From an uncultured Clostridia bacterium (lineage in GTDB: Bacteria; Bacillota; Clostridia; Oscillospirales; Ruminococcaceae): a stretch of DNA of 62,319 bases. Shown in pieces: positions 26,836 to 36,484 of this stretch. The DNA lies in the NCBI GenBank assembly GCA_947627875.1, contig CANQXS010000015.1, forward strand, positions 1 through 62,319, in the 5' to 3' direction. The notes under the pieces are model-generated. The model was not told where the DNA came from and did not search any database. It worked only from the letters and a program-made list of their open reading frames with translations. Numbering within the stretch: the stretch's first letter is position 1; each line of letters begins with the position of its first letter. A program made the translations under genes and the position numbers.

Positions 26836-28830
26836 CTATTTGTCGACGAGCTGGAGGTCGTAGAGCTTTTTATATAGACCGTTCTGCTTAAGAAGCTCCT
26901 GATGTGTCCCGCTCTCGTGTATCTGCCCGTGGTGCATAACGATTATCTTGTCGGCGTGCTGGATAGTCGAGAGCCTGTGGGCGACCATTATCGTGGTCCT
27001 GCCCTCCATAAGCTTTTCGAGAGCCTCGGTTATAAGTCCTTCGGTCTCGGTGTCGATATTTGCGGTTGCCTCGTCCAAAACGAGTATCGAGGGTTTATGG
27101 GCGAGAGTTCTTGCGAAGCTTATAAGCTGGCGCTGGCCCGCCGAAAGGGTAGAGCCGCGCTCGGTAACGGGGGCGTCATACTGCTGCGGCATTTTCTCGA
27201 TGAAGGTGCTCGCGCGGACGGTCTCGGAAGCCTTTTTTACGTCTTCGAGGCTTATATCCTCGCTGCCGAGCGAGATGTTCGTCTTTATGTCGCCGGTAAA
27301 GAGGAATACGTCCTGCTGTACCTGACCTATCGCCCCGCGGAGAACGTCGGTGTCGATATCCTTTATGTTTATTCCGTCGATTAGTATTTCGCCCTTCTGA
27401 ATGTCGAAATACCTGCCTATGAGGTTTAAGATAGAGGTCTTGCCCGCGCCCGTAGCGCCGACGAACGCCACCTTTTCGCCCGGGTTTATCGTAAAGCTTA
27501 CGTCTTTCAGAATATAATCGTCGTTTTCATAGGCGAACCAGACGTTTTTAAACTCGATTTTTCCCGTCATCGGCGGGACTACGGGGTTCTCGGGATTCAC
27601 TATATCGGGCTCGACGTCGAGAACTGAGAATACCTTTTCAGCCGACGCAAGCGAAGACTGGAGCGTTCCGAACTGCTCGGCGAGCTCCTGGATGGGCTCG
27701 AAGAATGAGCCGATGTAGCTGATGAAGATAAAGAGCGTTCCGAGGGATATCCTGTCGTTGAGGACGAACCAAGCGCCTACTGCGATAACTATTACCTTCG
27801 CGATTATCGAGACCATAAATATCGACGGGCGGAAGATGGCGAATATCATCATTTCGCGCCAGCTCGCCTTATAGAGCTCTGAGGACTTCTTTTCAAACTC
27901 GCCGTATTTCTCCTTCTCGCGGGCGAATATCTGGATAAGCCTCATTCCCGAGATGTGCTCCGAGAGGAAGGTGTTGAGCTCGGTTATCTTGTTTCTTGTG
28001 AGCTGATAAGCTTTCCGCGAAACATAGCGGAAGTAGAAGGTAAGAACTCCGACTACCGGCAGAAGCGCGAACGAAACGAGGGTCATTCCCGGGCTGCGGG
28101 CGAGCATTATCGCGGCGTAGCCGAATATCATAACGACGTTTCTGAAAAGGCGTACCAAAATCGTTGTGAAGAGCTCGTTTATCGACTCGGTATCGTTCGA
28201 GACCCTTGTAACGAGCTTGCCGACGGGAGTGGTGTTGAAGAAGTTGAGCGAAAGGCTCTGAATGTGTGAAAACACCTGCTCGCGCATCGAATAGATTATA
28301 TTCTGCCCCATTTTTTGCAGGAGCCAGGTGTCTGCCCAGTTGAGGACGAATCCCGCAAGCAGAACCGAGAGATAAATTATCGCCGCGCGGATTATTCCGC
28401 TGAAGTCGGAGCGGCGCAGGGCTTTGAGCTGATCGCGCTCAAGGGGTATCCCCGAGGATTTTGCGTCTATAAAGCTCTTTACGGTCTCGGGCTCGGCGTC
28501 TATCAGCGATACAGTTTCGGCGGCGGTGAGCCCCTCCGCCATATAATATTCGTCTTCATATAAAAGGAGCTGATAGTATTTCGGCTCGTCTGAGCCGAGC
28601 TCCTCCTCAGAGAGCTCGCCATAGCAGCGTTCGAGGCGGGTGCCGTTGTAAACGGAATCTCCGGCGTCGCTCACTACATATGGCTGGTAGTAGCCGTTGA
28701 TGTAGTCGTCTATCGCGTCGCCGATGATTATCGGGCGGTAGAGCTCAACTACGATTATAAGAAGAACGAGGAATGTGGCCGCCGCCATAACCCATTTATG
28801 GGGCTTAAGGTATCCTAAAAGCCGTCTCAT
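26836..28830 (-). CDS. ABC exporter half-transporter (BmrD-like), second subunit
   Basis: 664 residues: an exporter transmembrane domain fused to an ATPase (Walker A GATGAGKTS, signature TLSAGQRQ, Walker B ILVLDEATANID). Between the first and second membrane helices lies an extra extracytoplasmic domain of about 100 residues (about 45-145, SVYNGTRLERCYGELSEEE). This kind of insert occurs in some heterodimeric clostridial exporters. It overlaps the upstream partner by 4 bp (ATGA), pointing to a heterodimer. Substrate unknown; drug or lipid export is typical. Confidence 0.9.
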   Translation of the reverse strand: MRRLLGYLKPHKWVMAAATFLVLLIIVVELYRPIIIGDAIDDYINGYYQPYVVSDAGDSVYNGTRLERCYGELSEEELGSDEPKYYQLLLYEDEYYMAEGLTAAETVSLIDAEPETVKSFIDAKSSGIPLERDQLKALRRSDFSGIIRAAIIYLSVLLAGFVLNWADTWLLQKMGQNIIYSMREQVFSHIQSLSLNFFNTTPVGKLVTRVSNDTESINELFTTILVRLFRNVVMIFGYAAIMLARSPGMTLVSFALLPVVGVLTFYFRYVSRKAYQLTRNKITELNTFLSEHISGMRLIQIFAREKEKYGEFEKKSSELYKASWREMMIFAIFRPSIFMVSIIAKVIVIAVGAWFVLNDRISLGTLFIFISYIGSFFEPIQELAEQFGTLQSSLASAEKVFSVLDVEPDIVNPENPVVPPMTGKIEFKNVWFAYENDDYILKDVSFTINPGEKVAFVGATGAGKTSILNLIGRYFDIQKGEILIDGINIKDIDTDVLRGAIGQVQQDVFLFTGDIKTNISLGSEDISLEDVKKASETVRASTFIEKMPQQYDAPVTERGSTLSAGQRQLISFARTLAHKPSILVLDEATANIDTETEGLITEALEKLMEGRTTIMVAHRLSTIQHADKIIVMHHGQIHESGTHQELLKQNGLYKKLYDLQLVDK

Positions 28831-30635
28831 ACCCTCGCCTCCTTTCCGCCGTAGCCCTCAATATCGCGGGCAAGAGCCGCTTTCTGCTCTCCGACGGCGG
28901 CTTCAAGCTGCTGCTTCTCGAACATTTCCTTATAAATGCCGCCCTTTTCCATCAGCTCGCGGTGGCTGCCTATCTCGGCTGCCTGACCGTCTTCGAGGAC
29001 CATAATAACGTCCGCCGCCTGAATAGTCGAAACGCGGTGGGCGATAATTATTGTCGTCTTTCCTTCGCGGTTTTTCTTCAGATTTTTGAGGATATGCTCC
29101 TCGGTGTCGGTGTCGACTGCCGAAAGAGCGTCGTCCAAAATCAGTATCGGGGCGTCTTTGATGAGAGCGCGGGCGATGGAGCTGCGCTGTTTCTGACCTC
29201 CCGAAAGGGTAACGCCGCGCTCGCCGACTACCGTTTCATAGCCGTCGGGGAATTCGATTATATTGTCGTGAATGCAGGCTGCGCGCGAAGCCTCGACGAT
29301 GCGCTCCATGCTCTTTTCGTGGGTGCCGAAGGCGATGTTGGAACTCAGGGTGTCGGAAAACAGGAAGTTGTCCTGCGGGACATAGGCAATATTTTCGCGC
29401 AGGGTGTGAAGGGGAATGGTATTGATGTCCTTGCCGTCGAAGAAGATCATTCCCGGCTTTGTGTTGTAAAGGTGTAAAAGAAGGTTTACGAGCGTCGATT
29501 TGCCGTTGCCGGTCCTGCCGATTATCGCAAGGGTCGTCCCCGCGGGGACTTCGAGGCAGATATCGCGGAGAGTCGGCTCGCTCATACCCTTATGTATAAA
29601 GGTGAGGTGGTTGAAGGTTATGTTGCCCTTGAGCTCGGGAACGGGGCGGACCTCGTCGGTATCGGCGACCTCGGGCATATCCTCAAAGACCTCCTGGATC
29701 CTTTTTGCCGAGGCAAAGCCCTGAGAAAACATATTTATCGCGTCGCCGCAGGCTATCATCGGCCATACGAGCATTCCGACATACTGGTTGAACGCAACGA
29801 ACCGCCCGAGGGTGATATCTCCGATTATAGCTAAATATCCGCCGTAAATAAGCGTTATAAGGCTGCTCAGACCGATAATAACGGTAAGCAGCGGGTTTAC
29901 GACCGCCGATAGCCTCACAACGTCGAGGTTCTTTTCCATAGCGTTGCGGTTAGATTTCGAGAATTCCCCGAGCTGGTAACGCTCCCTTACGAACGCCTTT
30001 ATTACCCTTATCCCCGAAAAGCTCTCCTGAGTGAAGTCGGTGAGGTCCGAAACGGCGTCCTGGCGGCGGCGGTATCTTGTATGCATTATCTTGCCGTAAT
30101 AAATTTCGCCTACCATTATAATAAGCATCGGCACAAGGGTCATAAGCGTGAGCCTGACGTTGACGTATATCATCATTCTTATGATGACCATAAGAGCCAT
30201 GACCGTGGCGTCGAAGATGCTTATTATCGCGGGACCGATAGACATTCTCACCGAGTTGAGGTCAGAGGTGAAGCGGGTCATCAGGTCGCCGGTCTTGTGC
30301 TCGTTGTAATATTCGACGTCCTGGGTCTCGAGATGGGCGAACATGTCGTCGCGGATCTCCTTTTCAATGGAACGCGCCGACCCGAAGATGAAATACCTCC
30401 AGAAAAACCTGCCGACGGCGAGCGTTACCCCGAGTATGAGCATAACGACGAGCGCGCTCATAACCCCGCGCATATCCATCGTGCGGTCGGTAAGACCGTC
30501 GGTGACATCGCCCGTTATGCTCGGAATGAACAGGTTGGCAAAGTCGACGATGAAAAGCGTAACTATGCCGAGTATGTACTGCCATTTGTGCCGTTTGACA
30601 TACGACATCAGAAAACCGAACGGCGACACTTTCAT
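28827..30635 (-). CDS. ABC exporter half-transporter (BmrC-like), first subunit
   Basis: 602 residues from the ATG at 30635, which has AAAGGAG upstream; longer in-frame extensions are not protein-like. Six membrane helices are followed by an ATPase with Walker A GRTGNGKST, signature TLSGGQKQRS and Walker B ILILDDALSAVDTD. The Walker B is followed by Asp instead of the catalytic Glu (ILDDALS), the usual mark of the degenerate site in heterodimeric exporters, while the partner keeps Glu. It was probably cotranscribed from the promoter at 30681. Confidence 0.9.
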   Translation of the reverse strand: MKVSPFGFLMSYVKRHKWQYILGIVTLFIVDFANLFIPSITGDVTDGLTDRTMDMRGVMSALVVMLILGVTLAVGRFFWRYFIFGSARSIEKEIRDDMFAHLETQDVEYYNEHKTGDLMTRFTSDLNSVRMSIGPAIISIFDATVMALMVIIRMMIYVNVRLTLMTLVPMLIIMVGEIYYGKIMHTRYRRRQDAVSDLTDFTQESFSGIRVIKAFVRERYQLGEFSKSNRNAMEKNLDVVRLSAVVNPLLTVIIGLSSLITLIYGGYLAIIGDITLGRFVAFNQYVGMLVWPMIACGDAINMFSQGFASAKRIQEVFEDMPEVADTDEVRPVPELKGNITFNHLTFIHKGMSEPTLRDICLEVPAGTTLAIIGRTGNGKSTLVNLLLHLYNTKPGMIFFDGKDINTIPLHTLRENIAYVPQDNFLFSDTLSSNIAFGTHEKSMERIVEASRAACIHDNIIEFPDGYETVVGERGVTLSGGQKQRSSIARALIKDAPILILDDALSAVDTDTEEHILKNLKKNREGKTTIIIAHRVSTIQAADVIMVLEDGQAAEIGSHRELMEKGGIYKEMFEKQQLEAAVGEQKAALARDIEGYGGKEARV

Positions 30636-30680
30636 TCTCCTTTCAGACTGCTTTTTTCTTTTCTTTTTAAAGGTCACACT

Positions 30681-30709
30681 ATTATAATGCCTTTTTCCCG
30701 ATTTTGCAA
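30681..30709 (-). promoter_or_regulatory. Sigma-A promoter of the ABC exporter operon
   Basis: Minus-strand TTGCAA (30709-30704), 17 bp, TATAAT (30686-30681), 45 bp before the ATG. Confidence 0.75.
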
Positions 30710-30739
30710 TAGCAAAACGGAAATTATTTATTTCGGTGC

Positions 30740-31040
30740 GCCGAGCGTATACAAAGGCGGTAAAAATATGCAAAAAAGCTTGTATATTTGCATAATATAC
30801 AGAATAAATGTATATTTTGTGCGTCGATAAAACACACTTGTGCTCGCGGTGCGCTCTCGGGGCGAAAAAGGGGAGAGAGCCGCCGAAAAGCTCCTCAAAA
30901 AGGAAAATCCGCGGATAAGCTTTCGCGGCTTCGCGATTAGTCAATAACTACTAAATTCAGGGAGAAAAATTATTTATATTGCTGTTTACGGCGGGCAATT
31001 TCAGAAAAAAACAGTGCAAAATTCCGAAATCGCGAAAAAT
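30740..31040. other. Non-coding spacer between divergent exporter and peptide importer
   Basis: AT-rich sequence with a GC-rich island at about 30840-30935. The island has short inverted pieces (for example CCGCG...CGCGG near 30912-30931) but no complete outer stem. It may be a worn copy of the cloverleaf elements; this is not demonstrable by eye. No gene is supported here. Confidence 0.4.
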
Positions 31041-31043
31041 CTA

Positions 31044-31073
31044 TTGACAAAACTTCGCCAAATGTATTATTAT
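31044..31073 (+). promoter_or_regulatory. Promoter of the peptide importer
   Basis: TTGACA (31044-31049), 18 bp, TATTAT (31068-31073). A leader of about 90 bases follows before the ATG at 31167, with AAAGGAGG at 31149-31156. Confidence 0.7.
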
Positions 31074-31166
31074 TCACTTAAGCTTATGATTCCCCGAGAT
31101 ATCGGTTATTCACTAAGCGTTCACACACTGCATAAAGCAGTAATCCTAAAAGGAGGCAAATTTTAG

Positions 31167-33842
31167 ATGAAAAAGTTTTTAAGCCTGCTGCTTGCGTTTG
31201 TCATGCTGTTCAGCCTTGTTGCCTGCGGCGACAATCCCTCTGACAGCGGCGACGGCAAAACTCCCGTAAACAGCGGCGACAATCAGGGCGACGTTAACGT
31301 CCCCGACGACGGAGGCGAAGGCGAAGGCGAAGCTTCGGATTCCGCAGTAACCGAATTCGAGCCCGAGGCTACCTACACCTACGAATCCTGGACCTCAGGA
31401 CTTTCCGCCAACTGGAACCCTCATGACTATGAGGACAACAACTCTTCCGGTCAGTTAGGATACCTCATTGACAGCTTCTACACGATGGCTTTCAACGATG
31501 AGCTCCACCCGATGGAAGACGCTACCCGCACTCCCTTCGACGGATATCTCTACATTCCTTCGATGGCTTCCGGCATGCCCGTCGACGTTACCGCCGAGGT
31601 AGCTGCCGAGCATCCCGACTGGATCCCCGAGGGCGCAACTTCCGGCTATGCCTGGGAGATCCCGCTCCGTGAAGACCTCTACTTCGATACCGGCTACCAC
31701 ATCACCGCCAACTCTTATGTTGAAGGTATGAAGCGCATTCTCGACTACAAGCTCCAGAACTACCGCTCCACCGATGTTTATGCCAACACCTACGGTATCG
31801 TCGGCGCCGAGGCTTACTTCAAGAGCGGTCAGTATGCGCTCAGCGAATTCGTTTCCGCCAATATGGGCGCCGACGAATACGTTGATCCTGCCAACTTCAC
31901 CACTACTGCCGACGGTACTTATCAGTACGATGGCAAGGACGTTGTCCTTGATATCAAGAGCGGCGGCAACTGGGGTCTTGACGGCGGTATTTCCACTTAT
32001 GCAGGTCAGGTCGATCAGGTCGATCGCCTTATCGCCGCTGCCAACGAAAAGGGCTGGGTCTACCTCACTCCCGATCTTCTTAAGGACCTTCAGGACGTTA
32101 TCGCTATGCTCCACAGCGCTGCCGATGTTGAAGAATATGCAGCCTCTGCCGGCGATTACGCTTATCAGGAGTTTGAGGAAATGGTCTTCTTCGGCTTCGA
32201 CAACCCCGAAGTAACCTACGAAGACACCGTCGGTCTCTATGCCAAGGACGATTATCACCTCGTTGAGGTCTTCAAGGCTTCCTGCTCCGGCTTCACCCTC
32301 TTCTACAACGCAATTCAGGACTACCTGCTCCTCGTTGAACCCGATGTTTACGACAGCTGCATCACCCAGCAGGCCGACGGCACTTATGCCAGCACCTACA
32401 TGACCAGCGCCGAGACTTCTCCTTCTTACGGTCCTTACTCGATGACCTCTTACCAGACCGATAAGCTCATCCACTACAGCCGCAACGACAGTTGGTACGG
32501 TTATCATGACGACGTCAACAACGTCTATAAGGATCCTACCGACGGCAAGATTTACAGAACCTATCAGACCACCGATATCGACATTCAGGCTCTTGAGGGC
32601 GATGCGGCAGTTGCCACCGCCAAGAACATGTTCCTCTCCGGCGAGCTCGTAACCTACGGTCTCCAGGCTGCCGATATGGACCAGTACCGCAACAGTGAAT
32701 ACTGCATCGACGAACCCGGTGCTTCCATCTTCTTCATGCTCCTCACCGGCAACGTCGACGGACTTCAGGCTCGTGAAGACGCCGAAGGCTTCGACACCGC
32801 CGTTGAAGACATTCAGACTATCCTCTGCCCGAGCTTCCGCAAGGCGTTCGCCGTCAGCTTCGACCGTCAGGCATACTGCGACGAGACCAGCCCGTCTCTG
32901 ACCCCCGGCTACGGCATCTTCGGCAAGACCATCATCTATGATCCCGAAACCGCCGGTTACTACCGCGACACCGACGTTGCCAAGCAGGCTCTCTGCGACT
33001 TCTACTCTGTAGATACCTCCGCCTTCTCGAGCCTCGACGACGCCGTTGATTCCATCACCGGTTACGATCCCGAGGCCGCCAAGGAGCTCTACACCGCTGC
33101 TTTCCAGGAATCCCTTGACGCCGGCTACATCACCGACGCCGACGGCGACGGCAAGTGCGACCAGACCATCAATATCATTTACGCTATCGGCGCTCAGTCC
33201 GTTACCGATATTATGCAGCTCAGAATTAACTGGATGGATACCGCTATCGTAAAGGCAACCGAAGGCACTCCTTTCGAGAACAAGGTCCATATCAAGGCTT
33301 CCGCTCCTCTGGGCGGCGGCGAAGAGTTCGCGAATGCTCTTAAGTCGGGTTCCTGCGACGTTTGCCTCTGCGGTTGGACCGGTTCCGCGATGGATCCTTA
33401 CAACCTCCTCCAGGCTTACACTTGGGATTCTTACTCCTACGCTGCTAACTGGTATCACCCGCAGCAGGATATGCTCGAACTCACCCTTAACGGCGAGACC
33501 ATCGAGATGAGCGTTTACGACTGGGCAGAATGCGTCACCGGTAACGATGTTACCGTAGGCGACAAGACCTACAACTTCGGTACCAACAACGCCGATCAGG
33601 AGACCAGACTTCAGATCCTCGCCGGCGTTGAGGGCAAGCTCCTCCAGACCTTCACTTACATTCCGTTCGCCAACGACGGTTCCAAGTTCCTTCTCAGCCA
33701 GAAGGTCTACTACGTTGTCGACGAGTACAACCCCGTTATGGGCTTCGGCGGTTTAGCTTATATGAAGTATAACTACAACGACGAAGAGTGGAAGGCTTAC
33801 TGCGACGAGCAGATCGCCGCTCACGGTCAGCTCCAGTACTAA
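31167..33842 (+). CDS. Peptide-type ABC transporter substrate-binding lipoprotein, oversized
   Basis: 891 residues against about 540-600 for usual OppA/DppA proteins. It has a signal peptide MKKFLSLLLAFVMLFSLVAC with lipobox Cys20 and a Gly/Asp/Glu linker to about residue 60. A cluster-C binding fold follows: WTSGLSANWNPHDYE, IPLREDLYFDTGYHITANSY, the conserved YGPYSMTSYQTDKLIHYSRN, and FRKAFAVSFDRQAY. The extra length is spread through the domain. Codon use is strongly biased (GAC, AAC, CTC), unlike neighbours, suggesting high expression. A hairpin separates it from the permease genes. Substrate unknown. Confidence 0.88.
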   Translation: MKKFLSLLLAFVMLFSLVACGDNPSDSGDGKTPVNSGDNQGDVNVPDDGGEGEGEASDSAVTEFEPEATYTYESWTSGLSANWNPHDYEDNNSSGQLGYLIDSFYTMAFNDELHPMEDATRTPFDGYLYIPSMASGMPVDVTAEVAAEHPDWIPEGATSGYAWEIPLREDLYFDTGYHITANSYVEGMKRILDYKLQNYRSTDVYANTYGIVGAEAYFKSGQYALSEFVSANMGADEYVDPANFTTTADGTYQYDGKDVVLDIKSGGNWGLDGGISTYAGQVDQVDRLIAAANEKGWVYLTPDLLKDLQDVIAMLHSAADVEEYAASAGDYAYQEFEEMVFFGFDNPEVTYEDTVGLYAKDDYHLVEVFKASCSGFTLFYNAIQDYLLLVEPDVYDSCITQQADGTYASTYMTSAETSPSYGPYSMTSYQTDKLIHYSRNDSWYGYHDDVNNVYKDPTDGKIYRTYQTTDIDIQALEGDAAVATAKNMFLSGELVTYGLQAADMDQYRNSEYCIDEPGASIFFMLLTGNVDGLQAREDAEGFDTAVEDIQTILCPSFRKAFAVSFDRQAYCDETSPSLTPGYGIFGKTIIYDPETAGYYRDTDVAKQALCDFYSVDTSAFSSLDDAVDSITGYDPEAAKELYTAAFQESLDAGYITDADGDGKCDQTINIIYAIGAQSVTDIMQLRINWMDTAIVKATEGTPFENKVHIKASAPLGGGEEFANALKSGSCDVCLCGWTGSAMDPYNLLQAYTWDSYSYAANWYHPQQDMLELTLNGETIEMSVYDWAECVTGNDVTVGDKTYNFGTNNADQETRLQILAGVEGKLLQTFTYIPFANDGSKFLLSQKVYYVVDEYNPVMGFGGLAYMKYNYNDEEWKAYCDEQIAAHGQLQY

Positions 33843-33876
33843 TCAGGGGATTTAAATACCGTTCCCTGCGCAAAGA

Positions 33877-33910
33877 AGCGGGAGGGGGCAAGATGCCTCC
33901 TCCCGCTGTC
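33877..33910 (+). terminator. Intercistronic stem-loop after the binding protein
   Basis: 12-bp arms with one mismatch (33877-33888 and 33896-33907, AGCGGGAGGGGG) followed by GTCTTT. It would partially stop transcription, leaving more message for the binding protein than for the permeases, a common arrangement. Confidence 0.7.
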
Positions 33911-33994
33911 TTTACTATATCAGCGCGTTAATTTGCCCTCATATGTTCCGTCTTTTTTCGGGGCATATGAGAGCTAATTAAAGGAGGAAAATAT

Positions 33995-34948
33995 ATGATT
34001 AAATATGCTCTGCAGAGGATAATCTACATGTTCTTTGTCTTTATGATCATAAGCTTCATGTCGTTTGTCCTCATTCGCATGCTTCCGCTGCCGGCGCTCC
34101 CCCCGAACGACCCGCACACCGCTATCCTCGAAATAAGGCGCGAGGCGCTCGGATATAACAAGCCCTATCTTGAACAGTTCTGGATATTCATCAAGGGCAT
34201 CGTCACCAAGTGGGACTGGGGCACCAGCGAAAAGCTCTACATAGGGCGCGACGTTTGGCAGGTATTCGTTGAAAAGCTGCCCGCGTCGATGATAGTGAAC
34301 CTGTATTCGATCATCTGGACGATACCCGTCGGCATAGGCTTCGGCATTCTTGCCGCGCTCAAAAAGAACACCTGGGTCGATTACCTTATCTCTACCCTGA
34401 CGATGGTCGTCATCTCGGTGCCGAGCTTTGTCTATGCCTTCCTGATACAGTATATACTCTGCTTTAAACTGCGGTGGTTCCCGTTTGTTATGAAGGCAGG
34501 AACCGACTACTTCAGCTGGGAGATGTTCAAGTCGATAGTCCCGCCGATACTTGCGCTTTCGTTCGGCGTTATCGCGGGCTTCTGCCGCACCACCAGAGCC
34601 GAGCTCACCGAGGTTTTGACGAGCGAGTTTATGCTCCTTGCCAGAACCAAGGGGCTCACTAAAACTCAGGCGACCGTGCGCCATGCCCTCCGCAACTGCT
34701 TCGTTGTTATCGTTCCGGGCATCTTCGGAGAGTTTATCGGCATCATCGGCGGCTCGCTCATAATCGAGAGAATATTCTCGGTGCCGGGCGTCGGAGGCTT
34801 AACGCTCAACGCTATAAACGGTCTTGACTATAACATTTTCATGCTGTCGACATGCTTCTACACCGCCATCGGTCTTGCCGCCGGTTTGGTTGTAGACATC
34901 AGCTACGGCTTTATCGACCCGCGCATCCGCATGGGTTCAAAGAAGTAA
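33995..34948 (+). CDS. oppB: Peptide ABC transporter permease OppB-like
   Basis: 317 residues with six membrane segments. It starts MIKYALQRIIYMFFVFMIIS and has the coupling loop TRAELTEVLTSEFMLLARTK, then GLTKTQATVRHALRN and the closing GSLIIERIFSVPGVGGL. The short N-terminal periplasmic region lacks the long insertion seen in its partner. AAAGGAGG precedes the ATG. It is the only subunit here of ordinary size. Confidence 0.92.
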   Translation: MIKYALQRIIYMFFVFMIISFMSFVLIRMLPLPALPPNDPHTAILEIRREALGYNKPYLEQFWIFIKGIVTKWDWGTSEKLYIGRDVWQVFVEKLPASMIVNLYSIIWTIPVGIGFGILAALKKNTWVDYLISTLTMVVISVPSFVYAFLIQYILCFKLRWFPFVMKAGTDYFSWEMFKSIVPPILALSFGVIAGFCRTTRAELTEVLTSEFMLLARTKGLTKTQATVRHALRNCFVVIVPGIFGEFIGIIGGSLIIERIFSVPGVGGLTLNAINGLDYNIFMLSTCFYTAIGLAAGLVVDISYGFIDPRIRMGSKK

Positions 34949-34960
34949 GGGGGCGGAATA

Positions 34961-36484
34961 ATGGAATACGAAAGAATACCCGCCGAAAAGTTCCGGTTCG
35001 TTCAGGAAAATGAGGTCCTTCGCGACAAGGAGCTTCAGACTAAATCGCGCAGCTTCTTCGCCGACGCCATGATACGCTTCGGCAAGAACAAATCCTCCGT
35101 TATCGCCACCTGGATACTCCTTGCTCTCATCGTTTTTGCAATAGTCTCCCCGATAATTTCTCCCTACAGCATCTGGGAGAAAGACGCTATGTATCTCAAC
35201 TATGCTCCTTATGTTCCTTCTATCGCGGAGCTTAACATCGGGATACTCGACGGCTCGCGCGTATATACGAGCCAGAACGACGCCCAGATGAATTACTGGA
35301 AGGGGATCTATGAAGAAACCGGCAAGAACCCCGTCATCAAGACCGTCGGGACTCACGAGAGCGTGACCAAATACCGCGGTCAGGACGTCACCCGCTATAC
35401 ATACGACCTCGAGATAAATACCTACTACGCTATGGGTATGCTCTACCGCACCCTGACCTATCAGGAATTCGAGAACATTCAGAATTGGCAGAACGAGACC
35501 GGCATTCAGGTAATTTATCCTTATGTCGAGCAGAGGGATATCTCTGGCATCACCGACAATCCCAACCTCTGGTATAAGGTCGACTCAAAGGGCGCAGCAG
35601 TTACCGACTCCGACGGAAATCTTATCCCCGTTTATTCGACGAGGGAGGAGATAGCCGGACGCCCCTACAACTCCATAAGAATCGACAGCGACCCCGGAAA
35701 CTACATCTATTCCTACGGAAAGTCCGGCGCGGTGCAGTGCCGCATTCTCTACTACAACTACTATATCTACCTCAACGGACATGAGCCCAGCTTTGTTATG
35801 GGTACCAACGCTATGGGTCAGGATATCTTCTGCGGCATCGGAGTCGGCGCTCGCTTCTCTATCCTCTTCGCCATCTTCGTCTCCGCCATCAACCTCACTA
35901 TCGGCGCCATCTACGGCTCTATTCAGGGTTATTACGGCGGCTGGGTCGATATGCTCTTAGACCGTATCGCCGACGTTCTCTCGGGCGTTCCGTTCATAGT
36001 AGTCACCACTCTGTTCCAGCTCCACCTCGCAAAGAAGGTCGGCGTTGTGCCGTCGTTCCTGTTCGCGTTCGTCTTAACGGGCTGGATAGGAATGGCAGCG
36101 CTCACAAGGCGCCAGTTCTACCGCTTCAAGGGGCAGGAGTTCATACTTGCCGCCCGCACCCTCGGCGCCTCGGACCGCAGGCTGATGTTTAAGCATATCT
36201 TCCCGAACGGCATCGGCTCGATAATCACGAGCTGCGCGCTCGTTATCCCGGGCGTAATCGGTTCCGAGACCTCTATGACCTACCTCGGCATCGTCGACCT
36301 CAGCGCATTTGCCGGAACTACTATAGGCACCCTGCTTTCGCAGGGCAACGCCGTTGTCACTACTTCGCCTCACGCCGTCCTCTACCCCAGTATCTTCCTC
36401 GGGCTGCTGATGATCTGCTTCAACCTCTTCGGCAACGGTCTCAGAGACGCATTCAACCCGTCAACGAGAGGAGTGGATGACTGA
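34961..36484 (+). CDS. oppC: Peptide ABC transporter permease OppC-like with large external insert
   Basis: 507 residues; normal OppC is about 300. Membrane helix 1 is near residues 47-67. About 210 extra residues then precede the conserved GTNAMGQDIFCGIGVGARFS, which normally follows helix 1 almost directly. The insert (starting SPYSIWEKDAMYLNYAPYVP) must lie outside the cell and may contact the oversized binding protein. The coupling loop FILAARTLGASDRRLMFKHI is normal. Its TGA overlaps the ATG of the next gene. Confidence 0.92.
   Translation: MEYERIPAEKFRFVQENEVLRDKELQTKSRSFFADAMIRFGKNKSSVIATWILLALIVFAIVSPIISPYSIWEKDAMYLNYAPYVPSIAELNIGILDGSRVYTSQNDAQMNYWKGIYEETGKNPVIKTVGTHESVTKYRGQDVTRYTYDLEINTYYAMGMLYRTLTYQEFENIQNWQNETGIQVIYPYVEQRDISGITDNPNLWYKVDSKGAAVTDSDGNLIPVYSTREEIAGRPYNSIRIDSDPGNYIYSYGKSGAVQCRILYYNYYIYLNGHEPSFVMGTNAMGQDIFCGIGVGARFSILFAIFVSAINLTIGAIYGSIQGYYGGWVDMLLDRIADVLSGVPFIVVTTLFQLHLAKKVGVVPSFLFAFVLTGWIGMAALTRRQFYRFKGQEFILAARTLGASDRRLMFKHIFPNGIGSIITSCALVIPGVIGSETSMTYLGIVDLSAFAGTTIGTLLSQGNAVVTTSPHAVLYPSIFLGLLMICFNLFGNGLRDAFNPSTRGVDD

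Noticed and set aside
30840-30935. A possible fourth cloverleaf element between the exporter and the peptide importer
   Set aside because: GC-rich with short inverted pieces, but no outer stem and no set of three hairpins could be paired.
31455-33458. A 667-codon frame antisense to the peptide-binding protein
   Set aside because: Long only because strong codon bias of the real gene removes stops on the other strand; no start signal and low-complexity Val/Gly/Glu composition.
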